Part shown: one piece after another, positions 7,932 through 15,489 of the stretch
Numbering within the stretch: the stretch's first letter is position 1
Layout: each line of letters opens with the position of its first letter
NCBI GenBank assembly: GCA_000432515.1
Contig: HF996028.1
Coordinates: forward strand, 78,640-122,481
DNA: 43,842 nucleotides
From: Bacteroides sp. CAG:545
GTDB lineage: Bacteria > Bacteroidota > Bacteroidia > Bacteroidales > UBA932
Reading direction: 5' to 3'
Position numbers and translations under genes: made by a program
Notes under the pieces: model-generated
Told to the model about the DNA's origin: nothing
Seen by the model: the letters and a program-made list of their open reading frames with translations, nothing else
Databases searched by the model: none

Positions 7932-8666
7932 TCACATGTCGGGATTCAGCATGGCCTTTGCCATCGCCAGGTCTTCCGGCGTCGTGATTTTGAAATTCAG
8001 CCTCTCGCCTTCAATATAGACGAGGGGTATTTTGTATCTGGACGCGACTGATGCGTCATCAGTGAATGACGTGTCGTAAGCCTGGGAGTATGCTTTCTTT
8101 ATGTCCTCAGAACGGAAAATCTGAGGCGTCTGGGCTCCGAAGATCTCGGACCTGTCAACATGTTTCTCCTCCTGTTCGCTATAAAGTTTGTGTCCGAATT
8201 CAGACTGCACGGCAGACGGCTTAAGAATTTTAAGCGTGTCCACCATAGGGATGACAGGTATCAGTCCGCGAATGTTCTCGTCCTCCGAAATGACTGAAAA
8301 CATTGACTTTATCATTCCTTCCGACAGCATCGGACGGACTCCGTCATGGATGGCTACAAGTGCTCCGTCAGGCACTTTTTCGAGCGCGGCCCTTACAGAG
8401 TGAAAGCGGGTTATTCCGCCCCTGATTATCATCTGAGGGCACATAAAGTCAGACTGTGCGCAGTAATCTCGCCACCATTGCTCGTAATCACCATCCACCG
8501 GCAGCACCGTTATCACAGTGATGTCGGGGTATGCGTCAATGAACTTGGTGATGGTCCGCCGAAGCACCGGAATCCCAGCGAGATCGAGAAACTGTTTCGG
8601 CAGTTCGGAGTGCATTCTGGTCCCGTGTCCTGCCGCCATCACTATAAGATATTTTTTTCTGTTCAT
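7932..8666 (-). CDS. ispD: 2-C-methyl-D-erythritol 4-phosphate cytidylyltransferase
   Basis: IspD transfers CMP from CTP to methylerythritol phosphate in the MEP isoprenoid pathway. The 244-residue protein starts with the nucleotide-binding signature VMAAGHGTRMHSELPKQFLDLAG (about 9-31), has AIHDGVRPML (about 103-112), and ends with TDDASV and EGERLNFKITTPEDLAMAKAML, all typical. It points toward the Lrp gene and is divergent from mreB. A TAAATTTG box lies 31 bases upstream. I considered the sugar-nucleotidyltransferase relatives (TarI/Bcs1), which share this fold and are hard to separate by eye. The C-terminal motif and stand-alone context favour IspD. Confidence 0.88.
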   Translation of the reverse strand: MNRKKYLIVMAAGHGTRMHSELPKQFLDLAGIPVLRRTITKFIDAYPDITVITVLPVDGDYEQWWRDYCAQSDFMCPQMIIRGGITRFHSVRAALEKVPDGALVAIHDGVRPMLSEGMIKSMFSVISEDENIRGLIPVIPMVDTLKILKPSAVQSEFGHKLYSEQEEKHVDRSEIFGAQTPQIFRSEDIKKAYSQAYDTSFTDDASVASRYKIPLVYIEGERLNFKITTPEDLAMAKAMLNPDM

Positions 8667-8697
8667 ATCAGTTCATTTTAATGATAACTCTATTGGG

Positions 8698-8705
8698 CAA
8701 ATTTA
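8698..8705 (-). promoter_or_regulatory. -7 promoter element of ispD
   Basis: CAAATTTA on the plus strand is TAAATTTG on the minus strand, an exact TAnnTTTG, 31 bases upstream of the ispD start. No clear -33 box. Confidence 0.5.
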
Positions 8706-8774
8706 AGATTATTTTGTAATTTTACGGAAAATATGAATTTGTATTATTAACAAGATAATTCCGGACAGAAAGAT

Positions 8775-9797
8775 ATGGGATTTTCATTCTTGACTCAAGA
8801 ATTGGCAATGGACTTGGGAACTGCCAACACGGTCATTTTCCAGAATGACAAAATCGTGTTGGACGAACCGAGCATTGTCGCCATAGACAGCACAAGCGGC
8901 AAATGTATCGCTCTCGGCCACAAGGCCAAGCTCATGCACGGAAAAGAGCAACCGGGCATCCGCACCATCAGACCTCTGAGGGACGGTGTAATTGCCGATT
9001 TCCAGGCTGCCGAAATGATGATCAGAGGTTTCATCAAACAAGTGAACAGCACGAGACATTCATTCCTCTCCCCTAACTTGAGACTCGTAGTCGGCATTCC
9101 TTCCGGAAGTACCGAAGTGGAGCTCAGGGCAGTAAGGGATTCGGCGGAGCATGCCGGAGGACGTGATGTCTATCTTATTTCCGAGCCTATGGCCGCAGCT
9201 CTCGGTATCGGACTGGAGGTGGAAGCGCCTAAGGGCAGCATGGTAGTCGATATAGGTGGCGGTACCACTGAGATTGCCGTGATTTCTCTCGGAGGAATTG
9301 TTGTACAGGACAGTATCCGTACGGCAGGTGACGTTTTCACGAGCGACATCCAGACATACTTGAGGCAGCAGCACAACATCCGTGTTGGCGAGCCTTCAGC
9401 AGAGGCCATCAAATGGGCTGTGGGCTCAGTGTTGACAAATCTCGAAGATGCTCCGGAACCGTTTACGGTACACGGACCTAACCTGATGACAGCGCACCCG
9501 GTAGAGGCTACCATCACTTATCAGGAGATGGCAAGCTGTCTGGACAAGTCCATCATGCGAATCGAGGCGTCCATCCTCCACGTATTGGAACAGACTCCGC
9601 CGGAGCTGTATTCCGACATCGTAGAAAACGGCATTTTCCTCTCTGGTGGCGGTGCATTGCTCCGAGGACTTGACAAACGTCTGACAGAGAAGGTCAATAT
9701 TCCTTTCCACGTGGCTGAGGATCCGCTCCACGCGGTGGCAAGAGGAACCTGCATTGCATTGAAACACATCGGAAACTGCTCTTTCCTTAAGCGCTGA
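8775..9797 (+). CDS. mreB: Rod-shape determining protein MreB (bacterial actin)
   Basis: MreB polymerises under the inner membrane and guides the elongation machinery for side-wall synthesis. The 340-residue protein has an N-terminal amphipathic stretch (MGFSFLTQELA), phosphate-1 motif MDLGTANT, the hinge region with GIPSGSTEVE, phosphate-2 VVDIGGGTTEIAVISLGG and the adenosine motif FLSGGGALLRGLDK. It opens the mre-mrd operon. Its stop shares one base with the start of mreC (TGATG), which implies translational coupling. A weak -7-like TAATTTTA lies at 8717-8724. Identification is secure. Confidence 0.96.
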   Translation: MGFSFLTQELAMDLGTANTVIFQNDKIVLDEPSIVAIDSTSGKCIALGHKAKLMHGKEQPGIRTIRPLRDGVIADFQAAEMMIRGFIKQVNSTRHSFLSPNLRLVVGIPSGSTEVELRAVRDSAEHAGGRDVYLISEPMAAALGIGLEVEAPKGSMVVDIGGGTTEIAVISLGGIVVQDSIRTAGDVFTSDIQTYLRQQHNIRVGEPSAEAIKWAVGSVLTNLEDAPEPFTVHGPNLMTAHPVEATITYQEMASCLDKSIMRIEASILHVLEQTPPELYSDIVENGIFLSGGGALLRGLDKRLTEKVNIPFHVAEDPLHAVARGTCIALKHIGNCSFLKR

Positions 9798-10648
9798 TGC
9801 GGAAAAGGGGAAACATATTTCTGATAATATTGAATACGGCAGTCTTCATTTCATTGGAGATTGCCGCACTTAGTATGCTGCGCAACAGCAGCACGGTCCA
9901 GAATTTCTTCGTGACCAAGGCACTGCAGGGAGTGACAGGAAAGGTCTGGGGATGCACTGAATCCATTTCGAGATATTTCTCGCTTTCCAAGGAAAACAAG
10001 AAACTCACGGAGGACATCTTCGAACTGAACCGCAGGATTTCCAGGTTGGAAAGGCAGTTGGAGAGCGCCAAGCTTGATTCATTGTCCCGAAAGAGGCTGT
10101 CAATGATTTCTGACAAATTCGGTTTCATGCCGGCTCCTGTCGTGAAGAACAGCCTGAACAAGCAGCACAACTACATGATTCTCGGCAAGGGCTCCGATGA
10201 TGGCGTGAAGCCGCAGACAGGCGTGATTACGAACAACGGCGTGATCGGAATCGTGGATGCGGTCAGCAGACATTATTCATATGCTATTTCTTTCCTCAAT
10301 GCTGAGTTCAGCGTAAGTGCGAGAATCGGCAATGACGGAGCTGCCGGACCGATGTGCTGGGACGGAAGGCATAACGACAGCGCAGTCCTCAAGGAGATAC
10401 CGCTCCAATACAAATTCGAGCCGGGAGACACTGTTTACACAAGCGGCTATTCATCCATATTCCCGCCGGACATTCCTCTTGGAGTCACAGGCGAAAGAAA
10501 AATCGTGAACGGAGCCACATACGAAGTGTCTGTGGAACTGTTTGTGGATTTCTCCGCGCTGAGGTATGTCACACTTGTCACAAACAAGGAGTTGGCTGAG
10601 ATAGAATCACTGGAAGAAGGCAAAAAAATCATAGGAGGTAAAAAATGA
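9797..10648 (+). CDS. mreC: Rod-shape determining protein MreC
   Basis: MreC is a periplasmic scaffold anchored by one N-terminal helix that links MreB/MreD to PBP2 and activates it. The 283 residues comprise a basic start (MRKRGN), a membrane helix (about 6-24), a coiled coil (about 62-95, KENKKLTEDIFELNRRISRLERQLESAK) and a C-terminal beta domain (about 110-270, with GSDDGVKPQTGVITNNGVIGIV and FEPGDTVYTSGYSSIFPPDIPLG). The start overlaps the mreB stop by one base and the end overlaps mreD by four. Confidence 0.94.
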   Translation: MRKRGNIFLIILNTAVFISLEIAALSMLRNSSTVQNFFVTKALQGVTGKVWGCTESISRYFSLSKENKKLTEDIFELNRRISRLERQLESAKLDSLSRKRLSMISDKFGFMPAPVVKNSLNKQHNYMILGKGSDDGVKPQTGVITNNGVIGIVDAVSRHYSYAISFLNAEFSVSARIGNDGAAGPMCWDGRHNDSAVLKEIPLQYKFEPGDTVYTSGYSSIFPPDIPLGVTGERKIVNGATYEVSVELFVDFSALRYVTLVTNKELAEIESLEEGKKIIGGKK

Positions 10649-11154
10649 AGCAGAATTACTTTCTTATGTTCTTCATCATACTCGGAGTCCAGCTGCTGAT
10701 ATGTAACTATTTCCATATCAGTCCCTACATAACCCTGAGTCTGTTACCGTGCATCATTCTTCTGCTTCCTACCAGAATCGGGACGTTGCCGGCAATGCTG
10801 ATAGCTTTCGCGTCCGGACTCGCCGTGGATTTTCTTGCTGAAGGAGTCGTCGGACTCAATGCCCTTGCACTCGTTCCGGTGGCCGCCTCCAGACGTTTCA
10901 TCTGCAACATCGTCTTCGGAAATGAGCTCGTATCTACAGGAGAGGACGTGTCAATGATGAAGTTCGGAGCCACAAAGCTTTTCTCTGCCCTTGCCATAGG
11001 TCAATTCATCTTCCTTTTCATCTACATCTGGGCTGACGGCTCGTCGGTGAGGGACTGGCCGTTCATTCTGCTGAGATTCGCATTGTCCTGGCTCACAGGC
11101 GTTGTCGCGTCACTGTTCCTCGCGAGTTTGTTGGACCCTAACGAGAGAAAGTGA
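10645..11154 (+). CDS. mreD: Rod-shape determining protein MreD
   Basis: A small, very hydrophobic inner-membrane protein (169 residues) with about five predicted membrane helices. It sits between mreC and the PBP2 gene, the position MreD occupies in rod-shape operons. Sequence conservation in this family is low, so the call rests on length, hydrophobicity and position; fragments such as LAVDFLAEGVVGLNALALVPVA match the MreD pattern. It overlaps mreC by ATGA and touches the next gene, so all are translationally coupled. Confidence 0.88.
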   Translation: MKQNYFLMFFIILGVQLLICNYFHISPYITLSLLPCIILLLPTRIGTLPAMLIAFASGLAVDFLAEGVVGLNALALVPVAASRRFICNIVFGNELVSTGEDVSMMKFGATKLFSALAIGQFIFLFIYIWADGSSVRDWPFILLRFALSWLTGVVASLFLASLLDPNERK

Positions 11155-12995
11155 TGTATTCTTCAAGTGTCAATCGGCTTAAGGCCGGCCTGTTCATCGT
11201 AGCCGGCATCCTGCTCATCAGGCTTTTCGTCATCCAGATCATTGACGACAAGTATAAGATCAATGCCTCCAACAACTCGATGGTCTATGACATCGTCTAT
11301 CCTACACGAGGCATCATCTATGACCGTAACGGAAAAATCATTGTCGGAAACAAGGTGGCGTACGATATCCTTGTAACCCCGAAGGAAGTGCAGCCTTTCG
11401 ATACGCTGCTCCTGTCCGACGTGCTCGGAGTAAGCAGCGACTTCATCCGCGACAAGATGAAGACCTACCGGAGGGACCGCAAGCGGATCGGCTACCAGTC
11501 AACTGTCATGCTCAAGCAGATTCCGGCCACGACCTATATGAAATTCGCGGAAGTCCAATATAAGTTTCCAGGATTCAAGGGCCAGGTCCGAAGCATCCGT
11601 GACTATCCTGTCAATGCAGGAGGAAACCTTCTCGGCTACGTCTCCGAGGTGGACCAGTCCTACATCAAGAAGCACCCTGGCGAGTACAGGCCGGGAGACT
11701 ATGCAGGGAAAACCGGCATTGAAGCGGCCAGGGAGAAGGAATTGCGCGGAGAAAAGGGATATCAGATATATCTGAGGAACTCGAGGAACCAGATCCAGTC
11801 ACGTTACAAGGACGGGGAGCTCGACAAGGAAGCCATACCGGGGAAAGACGTGGTCACCACCATCGATGCAGACCTCCAGCAATACGGTCAGATGCTTATG
11901 CAGAACAAGGTGGGCAGTCTCGTGGCCATCGAACCGTCCACAGGAGAGATTCTGACAATGGTGTCCAGCCCGGGCATCGACGTGGAAATGCTCGCCGACA
12001 TAGGAAAGCACTACAGCGAAATCGTAAGCGATCCGCACAAGCCGATGTTCAACAGGGCCGTGCAGGCGCCATATCCTCCAGGTTCCGTTTTCAAACTCGT
12101 AAACGGTCTTATAGGCCTTCAGGAGGGCGTTCTCAAACCGGAATACACTTATCCATGCTACAAGGGTTATCCATACGGAAAGCATAAGCTCGGCTGCCAC
12201 AACCACCGTTCCCCGTTGAACCTCGAAGAGGCCATCATGATGTCCTGCAACGGATATTTCTGCTACGTCATGAAGAATATGCTGGAGAACAAGAAGTACA
12301 GCGGACCGGGCGAGGCACTGGACAAATGGCACGACTATGTGCAGAGTTTCGGACTCGGCCGCAAACTGGGCAGTGACTTCCCTGCAGAGCTCGGCGGAAC
12401 GATTCCTACTTCATCCTATTACAACCGCATCTACGGCAAGAACGGCTGGAAGTTCACCACAGTCATATCTCTGTCCATCGGGCAGGGCGAAATCGGCGTG
12501 ACACCACTTCAGATTGCCAATATGTGCGCGATCGTGGCAAACCGCGGATACTATTACATTCCGCATATCATCAAGGATTCGGACTCCCTGAAGATAGACA
12601 AGAAATACAAGGAACGCCAATACACGATGGTGGACACATCCCAGTTCAAGAAAGTGACCCAAGGTATGTGGAGGGCTGTAAACAGCGGCTTCGGCTCGGG
12701 AGGTACTGCAAGTATCGCGGCCGTGGAAGGCCTGGACATCTGCGGAAAGACCGGCACCGCCCAGAATCCACGTGGAGCTGACAACTCCGTGTTCATCTGC
12801 TTCGCGCCCAAGGACAATCCAAAGATTGCAGTTGCGGCCTACATTGAAAATGGCGGTTTCGGTGCCACGTGGGCCTGCCCTATAGCGTCACTGCTTGTGG
12901 AGAAATACCTGAAAGGCGAGATCAGCGCAGAGCGGCGGCCTTTGGAGGACAGAGTGCTTCAAGGAAACCTTATGTCACGTGTAAAAACATACTGA
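11154..12995 (+). CDS. mrdA: Penicillin-binding protein 2 (elongation transpeptidase)
   Basis: A class B PBP that cross-links peptidoglycan during rod elongation, partner of RodA. About 613 residues: N-terminal membrane helix (about 10-30), dimerisation/pedestal domain starting at PTRGIIYDRNGKII, and transpeptidase domain with SxxK (PPGSVFK, Ser about 311), SxN (SCN about 364-366) and KTGTA (about 532-536). The motif GCHNHRSPLN precedes the SxN. I chose ATG 11154, sharing one base with the mreD stop (TGATG); a GTG at 11151 in the same frame is possible and adds one residue. All catalytic motifs are intact. Only one base separates it from rodA. Confidence 0.94.
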   Translation: MYSSSVNRLKAGLFIVAGILLIRLFVIQIIDDKYKINASNNSMVYDIVYPTRGIIYDRNGKIIVGNKVAYDILVTPKEVQPFDTLLLSDVLGVSSDFIRDKMKTYRRDRKRIGYQSTVMLKQIPATTYMKFAEVQYKFPGFKGQVRSIRDYPVNAGGNLLGYVSEVDQSYIKKHPGEYRPGDYAGKTGIEAAREKELRGEKGYQIYLRNSRNQIQSRYKDGELDKEAIPGKDVVTTIDADLQQYGQMLMQNKVGSLVAIEPSTGEILTMVSSPGIDVEMLADIGKHYSEIVSDPHKPMFNRAVQAPYPPGSVFKLVNGLIGLQEGVLKPEYTYPCYKGYPYGKHKLGCHNHRSPLNLEEAIMMSCNGYFCYVMKNMLENKKYSGPGEALDKWHDYVQSFGLGRKLGSDFPAELGGTIPTSSYYNRIYGKNGWKFTTVISLSIGQGEIGVTPLQIANMCAIVANRGYYYIPHIIKDSDSLKIDKKYKERQYTMVDTSQFKKVTQGMWRAVNSGFGSGGTASIAAVEGLDICGKTGTAQNPRGADNSVFICFAPKDNPKIAVAAYIENGGFGATWACPIASLLVEKYLKGEISAERRPLEDRVLQGNLMSRVKTY

Positions 12996-12996
12996 T

Positions 12997-14457
12997 ATGG
13001 GAAATTACAGCAGCAGAAGCATTGGACAAGCATACGACTGGAAGCTGATATTCATATATCTGGCTCTGGTCTTCATCGGCTGGGCGAACATCTACGCGGC
13101 AGTGCACGGTTCCGATATCAGCGGACTTTTCGATTTCACGGCGAACAGCGGCAAACAGTTCATCTGGATGCTTACGGCTTTCGGGCTCGGGGCATTGATA
13201 ATCTTCATCATCAATCCTTCCCTATGGGAAAGCGGGGCGATACTGTTCTATTTTCTGGTCATAGTGCTGCTGGTCGCGGTCATCTTCCTCGGTGTGGAGG
13301 TAAAAGGCTCAAAGTCCTGGTTTGAATTCGGCCCTGTCCGGTTTCAGCCCGCCGAGATATCAAAGATAACCACCTCATTACTATTGGCTTACACTATGAG
13401 CCGCGCGGGATTCCGACTGACGAAGAGCAAGAATTTCATCACAGTCGCCTGCATCATAATCCTGCCGATGCTAATAATTCTGGCAGAGAGCGAGACCGGC
13501 TCCGCGCTCGTCTATGTAGGTTTTATATTCATGCTGTACCGTGAAGGACTGTCGGGATGGCTGCTGGCAATGCTTGGACTTGCCATATTGACCTTTATCC
13601 TGACTCTTGTCGCCTCACCTTATACCGCGATTCTTGTCCTGATGGGCATCATTTCGGTATGCAGCGCACTGAACACCAGGAAGACGGTGCAATGGATTGC
13701 GATTTCCGTCGTCTGCATCACCGCCCTTTATTTTCTGCGGGATGCGTGGACTGCACTACAGGCAGCCAAAGGCGAGGAAATCCCCGCTCTGATGGGAATC
13801 CATCCGGAATACATTCTGGTAGGCATTTCCGCTCTCACTCTTCCGTTCATACTCTGGCGTTCCTACAAAAAGAAGAACAACTTCGCGCTGGCCTCGACAT
13901 TGGTCTTCGTCATAGGCGTGTGCCTGGTGTTTTCCGCCGACATTATTTTCAATGACATTCTCCAGGACCACCAGAAGAAGAGAATCGAGGTGCTGCTGGG
14001 CATGAAAGATGACCCGGCGGGTGTCGGGTACAATGTGAACCAGTCAATGATTGCCATCGGCTCGGGCGGTCTTTTCGGAAAGGGTTACATGAACGGCACT
14101 CAGACCACTTACGGATTCGTGCCGGAGCAGAGCACGGACTTCATCTTCTGTACTGTGGGTGAGGAGTGGGGCTTTTTCGGATGCCTTATAGTCATCGGCC
14201 TGTATGTGCTACTGATTCTGCAGATCCTGAAAGATGCCGAGCACAGCCGGGAAAACTTCACCAGAATCTACGGCTACTGCCTGGCCAGCTGCCTGTTCAT
14301 GCACCTGTTCATAAATATAGGCATGACCATCGGCCTAATGCCTGTCATAGGCATCCCTCTACCATTCATGAGCTACGGAGGCTCCTCCCTCTGGGCCTTC
14401 ACCGCGATGCTTGCCATCTTCATCGCCCTCGACCACCAGGAAAAGAAATATTTCTAA
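12997..14457 (+). CDS. rodA: Rod-shape determining protein RodA (SEDS glycosyltransferase)
   Basis: RodA is the SEDS-family peptidoglycan polymerase that works with PBP2. It is a 486-residue polytopic membrane protein with the family landmarks GSKSWFEFGPVRFQPAEISKI, AESETGSALVYVGF, QSMIAIGSGGLFGKGYMNGTQTTYGFVPEQSTDFIF and the C-terminal LMPVIGIPLPFMSYGGSSLWAF. It is longer than the ~370-420 residues usual in Proteobacteria. The extra length lies between about residues 210 and 310, where hydrophobic helices are followed by a loop with IPALMGIHPEYIL, a form also seen in other Bacteroidetes. It closes the mre-mrd operon, with two hairpins downstream. Confidence 0.95.
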   Translation: MGNYSSRSIGQAYDWKLIFIYLALVFIGWANIYAAVHGSDISGLFDFTANSGKQFIWMLTAFGLGALIIFIINPSLWESGAILFYFLVIVLLVAVIFLGVEVKGSKSWFEFGPVRFQPAEISKITTSLLLAYTMSRAGFRLTKSKNFITVACIIILPMLIILAESETGSALVYVGFIFMLYREGLSGWLLAMLGLAILTFILTLVASPYTAILVLMGIISVCSALNTRKTVQWIAISVVCITALYFLRDAWTALQAAKGEEIPALMGIHPEYILVGISALTLPFILWRSYKKKNNFALASTLVFVIGVCLVFSADIIFNDILQDHQKKRIEVLLGMKDDPAGVGYNVNQSMIAIGSGGLFGKGYMNGTQTTYGFVPEQSTDFIFCTVGEEWGFFGCLIVIGLYVLLILQILKDAEHSRENFTRIYGYCLASCLFMHLFINIGMTIGLMPVIGIPLPFMSYGGSSLWAFTAMLAIFIALDHQEKKYF

Positions 14458-14464
14458 ATAGAAT

Positions 14465-14498
14465 CCCGTGTGCAAATACGTTCCTTTTTGCACACGGG
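14465..14498. terminator. Hairpin downstream of rodA
   Basis: A perfect 12-bp stem (14465-14476 with 14487-14498, core GTGTGCAAA) with a 10-base loop starts 7 bases after the rodA stop. There is no long T tract after it on the plus strand. It likely ends or stabilises the mre-rod mRNA. It shares its stem core with the next hairpin. Confidence 0.6.
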
Positions 14499-14519
14499 AC
14501 AATATAAATCAGGCATTGA

Positions 14520-14548
14520 CGTGTGCAGAAAGACTTGTTTTGCACACG
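14520..14548. terminator. Second hairpin between rodA and fabG
   Basis: An 8-bp stem (CGTGTGCA 14520-14527 with TGCACACG 14541-14548) with a 13-base loop lies 13 bases before the fabG stop as read on the minus strand. It carries the same GTGTGCA/TGCACAC core as the preceding hairpin. It probably serves the fabG transcript; termination is inferred. Confidence 0.5.
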
Positions 14549-14561
14549 AGGCCGTAGATAT

Positions 14562-15308
14562 TTAGCAGTTCATGGCGCCGCAGACGTGGATGACCTGGCC
14601 GCTGACGTAAGAGGAGAGGTCGCTGGCGAGGAAGAGAGCCACCTTGGCCACATCTTCAGGAGTGCCGCCGCGACGGAGCGGAATGGTCTTCACCCACTGC
14701 TCACGCACCTCTTCTGAGAGCGCGCTGGTCATGTCGGAGATGATGAAACCAGGGGCAATGCAGTTTGCACGGATGCCGCGAGGACCCATTTCCTTGGCGA
14801 TAGACTTGGCAAGACCGATAAGACCTGCCTTGGAAGCAGAATAGTTGCACTGGCCCGCATTGCCGGAAACACCTACCACAGATGACATGTTGATGATGCT
14901 GCCGCCTCTCTGGCGAGCCATGATCGGAGTCAATGCGTGGATGAAATTGAATGCGGACTTGAGGTTCACATTGATGACGGCATCCCACTGAGCCTCACTC
15001 ATCCTTAGCATCAGGCCGTCCTTGGTGATACCGGCATTGTTCACGAGAATATCTATATGGCCGAACTCTGCCATAATCTGGTCCACAACTTCCTGAGTCT
15101 GAGCAAAATCAGCAGCATTGGAAGCATAACCTTTCACCTTATGTCCAAACGCCTCAAGTTCCTTTATCGTCTCTTCAGCAGCTTCATTGATTACGAGGTC
15201 AGTGAAAGCGACATCAGCACCTTCTGAAGCGAACTTCAGAGCAATAGCCTTTCCGATTCCTTTAGCAGCGCCCGTTATAAGGGCGACTTTTCCATCGAGT
15301 AATCCCAT
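14562..15308 (-). CDS. fabG: 3-oxoacyl-[acyl-carrier-protein] reductase
   Basis: An NADPH-dependent short-chain dehydrogenase that reduces 3-oxoacyl-ACP in fatty-acid elongation. 248 residues with the SDR landmarks: GAAKGIGKAIA (Rossmann glycine motif, about 14-24), NNAGITKDGLMLRM (about 89-102), catalytic Ser in SSVVGVSG and YSASK (about 155-159), and APGFIISDMT near the end. The DGLMLRM stretch and the final PEDVAKVALFLASDLSSYVSGQVIHVCGAM are typical of FabG rather than other SDRs, though by-eye separation within the superfamily is never absolute. It is a single minus-strand gene, with the tRNA-Leu promoter on the opposite strand just upstream. Confidence 0.9.
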   Translation of the reverse strand: MGLLDGKVALITGAAKGIGKAIALKFASEGADVAFTDLVINEAAEETIKELEAFGHKVKGYASNAADFAQTQEVVDQIMAEFGHIDILVNNAGITKDGLMLRMSEAQWDAVINVNLKSAFNFIHALTPIMARQRGGSIINMSSVVGVSGNAGQCNYSASKAGLIGLAKSIAKEMGPRGIRANCIAPGFIISDMTSALSEEVREQWVKTIPLRRGGTPEDVAKVALFLASDLSSYVSGQVIHVCGAMNC

Positions 15309-15319
15309 TTTGTCTATAT

Positions 15320-15349
15320 TTTGTTTTTAAACATTTTTATCTAACTTTG
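15320..15349 (+). promoter_or_regulatory. Promoter of tRNA-Leu
   Basis: TTTG (15320-15323), an 18-base gap, then TAACTTTG (15342-15349). This ends 12 bases before the mature tRNA 5' end. Confidence 0.75.
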
Positions 15350-15361
15350 TCATTCCAATTC

Positions 15362-15447
15362 GCTTTGGTGGTGGAATTGGTAGACACGAGGGACTTAAAA
15401 TCCCTTGGGCAGCAATGCCTGTACGGGTTCAAGTCCCGTCCGAAGCA
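15362..15447 (+). tRNA. tRNA-Leu (anticodon UAA)
   Basis: Folds as an 86-base class II tRNA. The acceptor GCTTTGG pairs with CCGAAGC (one G-U), with discriminator A at 15447. The anticodon arm GGGAC-TTAAAA-TCCC carries TAA. It has a long variable arm and a TTCAAGT T-loop in CGGG-TTCAAGT-CCCG. CCA is not encoded. Flanked by its own promoter and terminator. Confidence 0.95.
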
Positions 15448-15452
15448 CAAGG

Positions 15453-15489
15453 AAAACATTGTACCGCTCTACAGCGATGCAATGTTTTT
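15453..15489. terminator. Bidirectional terminator shared by tRNA-Leu and fadD, overlapping the fadD 3' end
   Basis: AAAACATTG (15453-15461) pairs perfectly with CAATGTTTT (15480-15488). The 18-base loop contains its own small stem (CGCT/AGCG). The plus strand ends in a T run after the tRNA. The right arm and most of the loop lie inside the last codons of fadD (15469-15489), so coding and termination functions share bases. Confidence 0.75.
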
